Shown piece after piece: positions 33,025 to 42,754 of a stretch of DNA of 64,000 bases. The notes below the pieces were generated by a model. The model had not been told where the DNA came from and did not search any database. It saw nothing but the letters and a program-made list of their open reading frames with translations. How positions within the stretch are numbered: the first letter of the stretch is position 1; each line of letters opens with the position of its first letter. Both the position numbers and the translations under genes were made by a program. This DNA comes from Triatoma infestans (lineage: Eukaryota; Arthropoda; Insecta; Hemiptera; Reduviidae), in the NCBI GenBank assembly GCA_011037195.1, contig JAAEAF010014510.1:39176-103175 (forward strand), written 5' to 3'.

Positions 33025-33589
33025 TGGTAATGGAATCGATCGCTAACAAATCGCCCCTTAAAAAACTGGACTCAATAGTTACATCTGCGACCTTATCACG
33101 GCGCCACCAACGCGCTGGAAATGCGATGTCAACTATTCATTACATTCTCTGTAACGCTCACAACAGTATATAGGCGAATGGGCTTCAACCACGATAACCA
33201 AGCGCCTTGTCTAGAAGCTGCCTCTGACTGCAGCAGTAAACAGTCTCTACATCAACCTCAGACTTGAAAGGTTCACCTCGCTTTCCGGATTAATTCACCA
33301 CCGGTAGAATTAAAGCAAGAATTTCTAATTGGTCAGTGTCAAAGTTTCAGAATTGGTCAAACGACTCACAGGAGCCAACACTATATAATTCTACTTTCAA
33401 TGCGCTGCCATCATCATTCAATCTTCGCTCGGTCAAACTTTACTCTATAAATTCTCTTCTTTTCTTAATCAGTAAAGTATATAAATTCTGAGTATAGTAG
33501 TACCAGCTTGTGTGTGCTGACTTCTCTTTTACACCGTTTTATCAACCATACACTGCCACTAATACAGTTATACTTCCGAATCCATTATA
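33025..33589 (+). mobile_element. Solo LTR-like element, LTR-C family
   Basis: Starts TGGTAATGGAATCG and ends CGAATCCATTATA; the two ends are inverted relatives. The start matches the element at 45485 (ataga-cc-at-gc-agcaaat-cgcc pattern, then ctggactcaatagtt). A shared motif caatcttcgctcggtc lies at about 33419-33434. Promoter-like actatataattctac is at about 33379-33393. No protein-coding region and no clear target duplication were found. Confidence 0.55.
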
Positions 33590-33775
33590 TCTGACCCTCC
33601 GGTTATAAACTACTGGAATAAATTTTGAGTTTTCTGCATTGTTTTTGTTTTTTTAATTATCTTGTTTTAACACATACAACACTAAATATATACAAGCGGA
33701 GTTCTGGAAAACGTGTAATATCATATCATTGATATAACGCATTATTAGCAGCAATATTTGAATAATATACAAGTT

Positions 33776-34129
33776 TGTAATGGCATCCGGCAGAGAGAAG
33801 AGAGGCTCTCTGCTGGATGCCATTACATCAATGGAGTTGCTGAGGAGAGAAATCAGGTTTGATTGAATTGAACGAGATATGAAGACACTGTTATATTATA
33901 GCTAAAAGTTTACACTAACTGCACTGGACTTTATAATGAAACTGATAGAATAAAAGGTGGGAGTAGAGATATGACACAATGCGATGTATGGTTGAATCTG
34001 ATAGATATCCTCTAGATAGATTCTCACTGGCTTATATACACAGATTCTCCCACTCTGGCCTGCCTAAGTCAGAGGGTAGTCTCTGTTAACCAGAGAGAGC
34101 CTCTCTTTTCTCTGCTGGATGCCATTACA
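33776..34129 (-). mobile_element. Solo LTR, LTR-T family, with extended inverted ends
   Basis: The unit is bounded by TGTAATGGCATCC at both ends in inverted orientation. On the minus strand it has ctctctggttaacagagact, gcaggccagagtgggagaat, a TATA box in gtatataagccagtgag (about 34031-34047) and agtccagtgcagttagtgta, all close to the copy at 12.4 kb. The left end (33776-33827) is itself a 52-bp near-perfect palindrome. The flanks aagtt and atgtt match at 4 of 5 positions, so a 5-bp duplication is possible. Confidence 0.7.
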
Positions 34130-34821
34130 ATGTTCAATCATTATGCAAAAAGTAAGGATAACAAACTATCATAGTAGAAAATCAGTGATACAAAATAACA
34201 AGACGACCAATGCAATTTTTACAGTGAATCTTCAAAATTGGCAGAATTAAGGGGAAAGGATTCGATGACGATAATAATAACATCACAATTATAATATAAT
34301 GGGTTTTAGAATTATTATTCGCAACCATTCTTCCTTCCAGATTAATTAAACTTAATTTACTTTAATAAAACATGGTAGTTTATATTGTAGTAGCAATAAT
34401 AATATATAATCATTAGATAATTAAATTATTTTAATGGATATATTATTTGTAGGAATTAACGTATTATATACTTTATTGTTAATGATATTTACAAATTTAT
34501 ATTTATAATTTTAGTAATTTTATTTCTATTTATATAAGTTGTACAGGTTAAAATATAAATAAATGATGGCACGTTGAAACAGGATTTGTACAGGTTTTAC
34601 CTGTCAAATACAGAACCCAGATTCTGTTCTCCACACTTTTTAGGTTTCAATCGGCTACTACCAACAAAGAAGTATCCTCTACAAAAATATATATCTTTTT
34701 TTTTATACAAAATAAAAAAAAGAAAATTCTAAATATAAAAATAATAAATTATATTATTCATTTTCCTCAACGTTTATTAAATATTTATTTAACTAGAAAA
34801 GAAAATAATTACGGACACTTA
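34130..34821. other. Gene-free AT-rich spacer
   Basis: No gene or repeat recognised. Confidence 0.4.
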
Positions 34822-35410
34822 GAGTAAAGCTAGGAGAGATGACGCACAGTTCAAAGTTATGCCCTGTATCAAAATATAGGAGGTATATTAAAGAGATAAT
34901 TCTTATAAAACATATGTCAACTACTATTATCTGCAGAAAGTGTTATTTTTCAAAATAAAGACATTCTCATTTATTCCAGAAACAAAATACAAATACACTA
35001 CATTTGGCCGTCTCTCCTACTATGGTAGGATAGATGGCGCACTGCAGGAGGAGACCATGGCTCCAGAGTAACATGGCTGGTCGACATGAAACTCGGTAAA
35101 CACTATGTCTACGAGTCCAACTTCAACGTCAGTTGGGAATCTTTCATTTCAATTGCAATTAATATAGTATATAAAAGAATAAAATAATTTACTAAGCGTT
35201 ATGAAAATTAACGTTATGAAAACACACGCTGATGCGTTTAAATGTTCCTAGAACACCGGAGAACACACAAAATAACTTTTGAATTTTGCAATATGTTCGC
35301 TTCTGATCTCACTACTCCTCGACAAACTTCCATGACCCCACATGGTGGCAAACAAGAGAAGTAAAGCCTGCGTCTTCTCTCCTACCGTGTCATTTCTCCT
35401 AGCTTTACCC
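34822..35410. mobile_element. MITE with TA duplication (Tc1/mariner-like)
   Basis: 589-bp element with terminal inverted repeats of about 25 bp: gagtaaagctaggagagatg at the left, and the reverse complement of catttctcctagctttaccc at the right. It is flanked by TA on both sides (34820-34821 and 35411-35412). The inner part repeats the terminal motif (tctctcctac near 35013 and 35388). There is no transposase frame. TA duplication suggests mobilisation by a Tc1/mariner enzyme, which is inference. Confidence 0.75.
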
Positions 35411-35604
35411 TATGTTTATTCAAAATAATAAAAATGCTTGAAAAGCAAGTTGTAATTTCTAGTTTTGTTTAAAAAAAAAGAAGAAAACAATGTTAATTCT
35501 TTAACAACATTGTTACTGGATTACCTAATTGATCGATAATTCCATTGATTTCTTCGAGAACATTAAAGCCAAAACTATTTTCATAGTACATAAATTAGGA
35601 TAAT

Positions 35605-35989
35605 ATCGTAGAATCACGCCAAACCTCCAGCAGACCCTCTCAACTGCTGAATGGCGCGTTACCGGGTTGGCGGATAGGGGAAGCCCCCTAGATATACAGG
35701 CGTCAATCCGAATATATTGGATAAGGATTTGCGCACCATGAGAGAGCCCTGGCCTGGGGCTGGCTTTAAGCTGGGCTACTCTATCTTTCCCAGGAGTATA
35801 AACTTGGAAGAAGGCAGGTCTGTAGGCCTTAAGGTGGTAGCCCCACTTCAGTCTTATCCTGCAACGGGCTGGTAACCTTTCCAAGGGACATCACTTAATA
35901 CTCGATTCTCCAAAAGAACTATTTTCGATTTGGAGACGGAACAGACCAACTGGTCTAATCCTTGAAGATGATAATGATCGTAGAATCAC
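35605..35989 (+). mobile_element. GC-rich retroposed insertion, class unknown
   Basis: The 13-bp direct repeat atcgtagaatcac (35605-35617 and 35977-35989) flanks 359 bp of much GC-richer sequence, with a tail gaagatgataatg at its right end. The arrangement fits a SINE or a 5'-truncated LINE 3' end inserted by target-primed reverse transcription on the plus strand. The minus-strand frame 35525-35884 (119 codons) crosses the insertion boundary, so it is probably fortuitous. No tRNA-type A or B box was seen. Confidence 0.65.
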
Positions 35990-36146
35990 TAGAATGGTGT
36001 TTGATAGGCATATAGATCAATGTCTACTCAACAGATACATGGGTTTGATTTTATGGGGATCGGAAACAACAAAAAAAAGAAGAAAAGTGATCTTCAATTT
36101 ATGAGGAAACCTCGTCCAACTTTCTTAAACCTGATTTGAGCTACAG

Positions 36147-36449
36147 TGTAATAGGATCCAAAGAGAGGATCCATAAGAGAGAAAGAGAGACAAAAATGAC
36201 AGGACCACTCTCTCGGATTAGAGTGGGAGAAACTGCATAAATACAGCGACGGGAGATAGATATACAACAGAGTTCACTTGCCAGTCACAACGTGTCATTT
36301 AGCTCTCCCTTTACCACTCTACTATACTCTACCATTTTAGTGTAAAGTCCAGGCAGTCGGTGTCACTTTTAACATTATACAGTGTTCAGCCAAATCTAGT
36401 TTGTTCATTCAAACTAAACCATTTTCTCTCCTTCATCATACCCATTATA
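36147..36449 (+). mobile_element. Solo LTR, LTR-T family
   Basis: Starts TGTAATAGGATCC and ends near acccattata. It contains ggattagagtgggagaaact, promoter-like gcataaatacagcg (about 36235-36248), gtcacaacgtgtcatttagc, tagtgtaaagtccaggcag and ttatacagtgttcagcc. All are shared in order with the copies at 11.8 and 52.9 kb. No internal region. Confidence 0.72.
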
Positions 36450-37889
36450 TATGGGATTTGACCTCTTTTATAGGATCTTCCTTTGAGAGGCGGCAATAAT
36501 AGGCCCTAAAGATACCTTATATCACAATCAAGGAGAGAATACATCACCATATCAGTAATTGAATGATGACTTGTTGTTCAACATTTTGAATGACCCATTG
36601 AAACCAGCAAGGTTTAATAGATTTGACTACTATACGATCACCGTGGGAATCTGGTTTGCTGACCAGAATAGATCGCAATTGCCCTCTAAATCTATCCCTC
36701 GGAAGCCTGGACAGAGGAGATCCGTAATAAGAGTGAAGATACAAAAATAAATAATTAAATAAATATATAGACCTATGAATCAGTAAAAAAATTTTTTTTT
36801 TTTAATATTTATTTTTCATCTAATTTTTATTTGAAATTATTTTTTTTGTTTTATTTTTTTTTTTTTGCCCGTTAGTTATGAGAAAGCTGAAATATGCTAT
36901 AAAAAAAAAAGAGGTTTGTTGATAAAAAAAAAAAAAAAAAAATTTTAATCACAAAAACTCATTAATTACAAACATTTTAGTATATATAAAACGATAAAAG
37001 TTATATTTAGAACTTTCATCTTTGGCGAAAAAAAATAATAAAAATAAAACCAACTTAATTTAAGTTGGAAGAAATTTAAATTAACTAATAAATTATCTTT
37101 ATTTTTTTTATTTTTCTTTTTATGATTTAATGTAATTGAAGGTGGCAAAGAAGATTTTTTAACATTATAGTTGGCTTGGTTTCATAATTTCTGTTAATGA
37201 CTGACAATAATGATTTATATATTGTCTTTTTTATTATTATTATTATTAATTTAAACTCATTCTTAAATATATATTGGCATATTTTTATATCAATAAAATA
37301 TAAATACATTTCTCTTCGATGAATATTTATAGAAAATAAATAAATTTCAACATAAAAAAAAAATCTTTATTTTAAATAAATAAGTAAATGAAAGTTAAAA
37401 AAAAGAAATCGAATCTCTCTCTTTCTAGGATGGCAACTTCAGATATATTTCTAAAGTAGAAAACATTAATCGAAAAAAAAAGAAGATAAATTGACAAAAC
37501 TTTAGATATATTATTAGAAATAAATAAATACAGATATATGTAAATGGTTATAAAATAGATTTTCTAAATACTAATGTAAATTTCAAACAAATCAATTTGG
37601 AGAAAATTAAAAAATTAAAAAAAAATATATTCAACTTAGGTGATGATCAGAAGAGCGTCAATTTAGAAATTTGACGTCACAACTTGTATACCAACTATCT
37701 AAAATCCGTATTTTTATGGAAAAAATGTTTGAAATAAAAGTAATGTTTATAGTGTAAGAAGCCAATTAGGTTAGCAGCATATGTCAATCCCAGATCGAGC
37801 GGCTTTAAGCAAGAGAAAGCAAGTAATGATTAGGGGAGGGGCGGATAATAACTACGGTAGTTAATGGGCCAAAAAAAAAAAAAAAAAAA
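36450..37889. other. Gene-free AT-rich spacer
   Basis: No gene; long A/T runs (about 36788-36803, 36840-36866, 36924-36942). About 37680-37750 weakly resembles an Element A monomer. Confidence 0.4.
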
Positions 37890-39057
37890 TCTGGTGTGAA
37901 ACGCTCACACAACTTTCTCTTACTCCTGTTCTCAAAATTATAATTGAAAAATTTTATAGTTTGTGTACCAAATTTAACGAAATTCGTCGAAAACTGAAAA
38001 AACTGTTCAGTAAAAGCGCACTTCCGGTTTACTAAATTTCTTAAAACTCAGAATTCGGGCCATCTATTTATTCTAATTACTTTTGTTTGGATGATAGAAT
38101 TGTATAATCTGTTGTGGTGGTTGGTTCCGCAGGACTGGAAAGCATCAGGACATTTTCCCGAGTAGCCCTGCTTCAGTCTGCGTGTGGTCATCGACCGGTT
38201 ATCGGGGGCGTTCGCACCATCTTCCGGATGCTTCTTCGACAGTGTTGCCACCACAGTACTCGTCAGAGACTAGTTTCACACTTAACTCTAACTAGCAGAG
38301 TTAGTGTGAAACTAAGTCGCTGTCGAGGCTGTGTTGGCACACTGTCTGAAGAACGCATCCTGAAGATGGGCGAAAGCCCGAAACGGTCGATGACCACAAA
38401 ATGAAGCAGGCTACCACGGAAAATGTCTCTGATGAATTGTATAATCAACTATGATACCACTTTAGAGGAAGCTGTAACCCCAACCGTCCCCTCAGAGTGC
38501 CCTTAAATGAATTTACCCAAAGAAATGTTTTAAATAAAAGTTATAGATCTTTGTATGTTTAGTTTATATAAGTTGTTTCAAGAAAATCGTCGAAGCCATT
38601 TTTGAGAAAATTACGAAAAAGTGAAAACAATCATTTAGTAAAGTAAACGCACTTCCGGTTTTTCGATTTTTTCTTCAAACTCGGAATTTCAACAATATAT
38701 TTAATTTTAATTACCATTATTTAGATGATAGAATTGTCTAATAAACTGAAATAGCCCTATAGATGAAAACCTAACCCCACCACTCCTCCATAACTGCCCT
38801 TAAATGAATTTTTCCAGAGAAATATTTCAAATAAAAGTTGTAGCTGTTAGTATGTGTAGTTGATATACCAAGTTTCCAGAAAGTCGTTGGAGCGATTTTT
38901 GAGAAAGTCGCAAAAAAGTAAAAAAAAAACAACAAGTAAAGTGGTATTTCCGGTTGAGGAATTTTAACAGATAACGCACTGTCAGATCCCTGGTGATACC
39001 TAAGCGGAATATCAAGTTTCAACTTTCTACGGTTTTTCGTTTTTGAGTTATGCTGTT

Positions 39058-39099
<42 letters not shown>

Positions 39100-39226
39100 G
39101 ACAGACCATTTTCTAAAAACAATTTTTTTGGACTTAAGAGACCTCAAAACGGAGATTTTCGGTGGAAACCGACATCGAAAATTTGACACGATTACAATAC
39201 TTCCTCTAACTAGGAATAAGAGAAGT
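37890..39226 (+). mobile_element. Element A, full-length, hosting Foldback B
   Basis: Reference copy. Head TCTGGTGTGAAACGCTCACAC, left repeat actttctcttactcct (37911-37926), monomer starts (acttccggt) at about 38023, 38651 and 38946, then the end module with (AC)n at 39063-39096 and a right end taggaataagagaagt (39211-39226). Without the 324-bp foldback and its duplicated 13 bp, the element is about 1.0 kb, with two monomers of about 290-307 bp. It is preceded by a run of 19 A residues and followed by aaaa. No shared protein is encoded. Confidence 0.93.
38110..38433. mobile_element. Foldback B, full copy with 13-bp duplication
   Basis: A 324-bp foldback inserted in Element A and flanked by the 13-bp repeat gaattgtataatc (38097-38109 and 38434-38446). 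The inverted arms carry gacattttcccgagtagccc / aaatgtctctgat-type ends and meet at the loop near 38285-38300 (taactctaactagcagagtta). Each arm contains catcttccggatgcttcttc or its partner gaacgcatcctgaagatggg, then gaaagcccgaaacggtcga. A 13-bp target duplication is long for a cut-and-paste transposon. Confidence 0.85.
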
Positions 39227-39769
39227 AAAAATAAATATATGATTACATCTGAGCAGTTAGTGTTAGAAGAAATAATAAAAAAAATCTTAGCTTAGTTTTA
39301 AGTCCAAACTAGTTGTTTATAGTTTTGTTGGTTTATAATTTTTTTTGTTTTATCAGTAGATAAATTAATATTTAGATATTTCCGTTAATCAGATTCAGCA
39401 CATGCTTTTATTCTCTACAATTATTCTCCGAAGATTCCTGTTCCAGAATAGTTTTTTTGTGATTTATCGATTCAATATACGAGTATGTCTTGGCCAAAAA
39501 GGAAACTAAACTCTACCTCTAATAGAGCAAATCTAGATCTATTAAACACCGGGATGGAAAACTTTAAATCAGAATAGATTAGCAAAGAGATGGATGAGCC
39601 TTATTCTCCGCGAGGTCTACTGTGGATTCACTAAGAGATCTATAGTGGATTCTCAATTGTTATAGTACCTACGTCATCAAGCTTTTTCCTTTTAAACAGT
39701 CCTAGCAAACCTGAAAGCGGCACTGTCATAAAGCTCTTGCCTTCGAGATTACTTACTCCCAACTAAAGA
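39227..39769. other. Gene-free AT-rich spacer
   Basis: No gene or known repeat recognised. Confidence 0.4.
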
Positions 39770-40835
39770 AACCTTATTCTCATTCGGCCGGCGAATTCAC
39801 ACAGAATTTGTAGCGAGGTTTCTTCTTCATCCTTACAGAATTTGCACATGGCATCCTCGGTAAATACTAGCTGGTGCATGCGCTGGTGCTGGCACATGCG
39901 TTAGTAGACCTAGAAATATCCCTAGAACCTTTCGGCTATTGTTAAGTAGGTCCCTAATAAACTTAGGCTAATGTTTTTTAACAAAGAGCTTCGCCTGCCT
40001 CTCTGTCTAATGTTCGCGCCCACTATTATAGACGCTGGTCATCCAATATTTGTTGGCTGTTTGAATTAGGCTACTGAACAGGCCCAGAATAGTTCGAAAC
40101 CCATGAAAATAGGTTACATCGTGCACTCCCACGACAGCGCATTGTCGTTTCGTGGCTCGGGTGCTGCATCTGGAATGGCATGGTAAGTCCAAGCTGGTGG
40201 TAAAACCGTAGGACATGTTCGGGAGTCTCTTGTTCATGTCCGGGCCAGTGACCATTCTGACTTTAAGTAGGGGTCTTGTTCCCCCTGGGATCGTGAGCCA
40301 GCCCGGCGGCGTTCTGTCTCTGCGCTCACGAGTTGAGGAAAGGTTTCGTAGTGGTCGAGGATTTGCAGGAATTTGCAGTGGTAGAGCCCCAATGTTTCTG
40401 TTTTGTGGGAGGAAGTTGGCTGGTTTGCCTTCGGGAGTAGTTCCGCCTTCTTCCATTCTCTCACAATAACATGTCTTTTCGTGGCTCCTGATACTCAAGC
40501 GAATTTTAGCTTATTCCGGACACCCAGTTCAGTTAGGGCAGTTAGGCAGTTCCACCCCATTGACGACCCTATCTGCTGTTGAAAAGTACCTTCAATGCAG
40601 CCTGGCTGTGGGAGTATATGGTCACTCTACCACCATTAATCCTTGCCTTAAAACCTCCTTAACATAGAGCTGTAGCCCCACTTCATCAGCTTAATATCTT
40701 AAGCTGTCTTAATTTTGACCTTAGCGTACCCCTACAGACTCCAGCTCCGACCCCAGTGCAAGTGTTGGAGCCGTCTGTATATCAGATTGAGTTACCGAGT
40801 TGAGGAGAGAATATAGAACATTATCTGAAATTAGA
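39770..40835 (-). pseudogene. Decayed I-like LINE (RNase H to tail)
   Basis: Minus strand. An RNase H start reads TDGSNTCTGVGAGVC near 40740-40790. IYSHSQAALKVL lies near 40590-40625, where the usual acidic residue of the DSQAA motif is H. WNCLTALTELGVRNKLKF follows near 40505-40560. Further down are RKVLGIFLGLLTH (about 39900-39945) and CKFCKDEEETSLQILCEFAG (about 39795-39860), the CxxC tail. The order matches I/R1-type ORF2 with RNase H. Stops and frameshifts are many. Open frames at 40007-40498 lie between the RNase H and tail regions and look like part of the same decayed element. Confidence 0.75.
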
Positions 40836-41405
40836 GAACTATCTGAAAACAATGTAAAGATGGGTAAGTCTACTGGATGTTTGATGCGAGGGACTTCATA
40901 AAACCTTCAACCATCTCTGTGAAGCTCATGATGCCTCTTTGTACAGTAATGTACTTATCTATCTCTAAATAACCAAATGGTTATTATATGCATTTGGACG
41001 ATAGCCAAGAGGGGTTGCTCAAGTTTCTTCATTCTATCTTCCTTTACATAGCACAAGTGAGCTGAACACCATTTCACCTCATCCTCACTATCCATTCTAG
41101 GTTTGTGATCTCATTCTATCCTAGGATTAGTATATCAATCGAGCAACCATTCCTCCACCCACTCAAACTCTATTGTTTAGCAGGCCAGAACAGCTGCTGG
41201 CTGCCTCTGGTCTATCTACCTCTGGTCAAATCCATTTAAGATTAGATCAACAACACCCACTACTAGTAGAGGAGATGTGTTCTCGGTTGTTCCCTACTTT
41301 ACAAGACTAACCAACCATACTGTTGCCTAATGAATACGTATGAGATTCTGATCACACAGTTAACCACCATCTCAAACAATATATATACATACATACACGC
41401 ACACA

Positions 41406-41444
<39 letters not shown>

Positions 41445-41879
41445 CGACATCCACCCCTCTTCAAGCCACTACCTTCTCAATGCCCCCACACACACCAAAT
41501 TTACATTCAAACACTTTTTTTTTTTTAAATAAAAATAATAAATAAACATGTAAAAATAATTAACTAGATTTCTTATTGCTTCTGGTGCTCATTTATTAAA
41601 ACAAAAACATAAATATGTGAAACCACTCACACGAATTTGGGGGGGAGGGGGGAATTCTCATAGTATGACTGATAAAATTTTGTACAAATTATGGATTTCA
41701 CACTGCAAATATTGTATAAAGTTGGAGGAATCTCAAACCATAATGCAAAGTCACACAAGAGGGAAACATAATTTCTCCCCTTGATCCTAGAATGTCCTAA
41801 AATCTGTTTTAACGGGAAAAGTTTCAAACATAAATCTATATAATATATATCTGTAGTCAGTCTAACAAATTTTAAAAAA
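40836..41879. other. Gene-free spacer with (AT)n
   Basis: No gene. (AT)n at 41409-41439. About 40840-41380 is GC-richer and could be an older upstream part of the LINE on its left, but no motif is recognisable. About 41800-41870 begins to resemble Element A. Confidence 0.4.
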
Positions 41880-42515
41880 TCTGATGTGAAACACTCATAT
41901 AACTTTCTCTTAATCCAATTTACATAGTCATTAGATTTTCGAACTCTAATATATAACGTTTCTTTTTTAATAATTTATTTGTTTAAAATTAATTTGATAT
42001 ATAAAGTTTAAAAAAAAAATCGTTTGAGCCGTTTTAGACAAAAAAAAGCAGAAAACTAAAAACTACTTTCAATAAAGCGCACTTCCGGTCATCCGATTTT
42101 TTTTTTTTCAAACTTAGTGGGATTTTGACAACCTATTTAATTCCAATAATTATATGATTTAGATGATAGAAAAAACAGTAATAACTGAAACAGCACTTTA
42201 GAGAAATTTTAATCCCACCCCTCCTGCAAAAATATCCTTAAATGAATTTTCCACGTAAAATATTTCAAATAAAAGTCCATAGCTCTTTGTATGTCTACTT
42301 GGTACATCAAGTTTGAAAAAAAAATCGTTGGAGCTGTTTTTGAGAAAATCACAAAAAACAGAAAAAAAAAAAAAAAAAAAAAAAAAAACTTAGTAAAGTG
42401 GCACTTCCGGTTGATGTATTTTGCTCGAAATCTTTCGTGTCTGATGCGATGGTAATATCTAAACGAAATACCAAGTTTAAGCTTCTTGGAACTTTTTTTG
42501 TTGAGATATTCTTTT

Positions 42516-42556
<41 letters not shown>

Positions 42557-42707
42557 ACACACACATGCACATACACACACCATTTTCTAAAAACCAATTT
42601 TTTTGGACTTTGAGGAACACGAACGTGGTATTTCCGGTGAAAACTCAATTTCGAAAATTTGGTACAATCTCCATATTTTCTCTTATTATTATTAGAAAGA
42701 GAAAGTA
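41880..42707 (+). mobile_element. Element A, one-monomer form
   Basis: Head TCTGATGTGAAACACTCATAT, left repeat aactttctcttaatcc, monomer starts at about 42081 and 42404 (acttccggt), and an end module with (TA)n(CA)n at 42517-42554. The end is degraded (attagaaagagaaagt, 42692-42707). Length 828 bp with one monomer of about 323 bp. Confidence 0.85.
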
Positions 42708-42754
42708 AAAACTGGTGTAAAACACGTACAGTTTGTCCTTACATCATAGTTATA

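Noticed and set aside
35525..35884. 119-residue protein on the minus strand
   Set aside because: It starts in unrelated flanking DNA and crosses into the GC-rich insertion bounded by 13-bp duplications; the high GC content explains the lack of stops.
38345..38400. Hammerhead ribozyme in Foldback B
   Set aside because: CTGAAGA, a GGGC-gaaa-GCCC stem and GAAA are present, but an extra U precedes the stem and no NUH cleavage triplet follows the short ggtc/gacc stem. I mention the resemblance but do not annotate a ribozyme.
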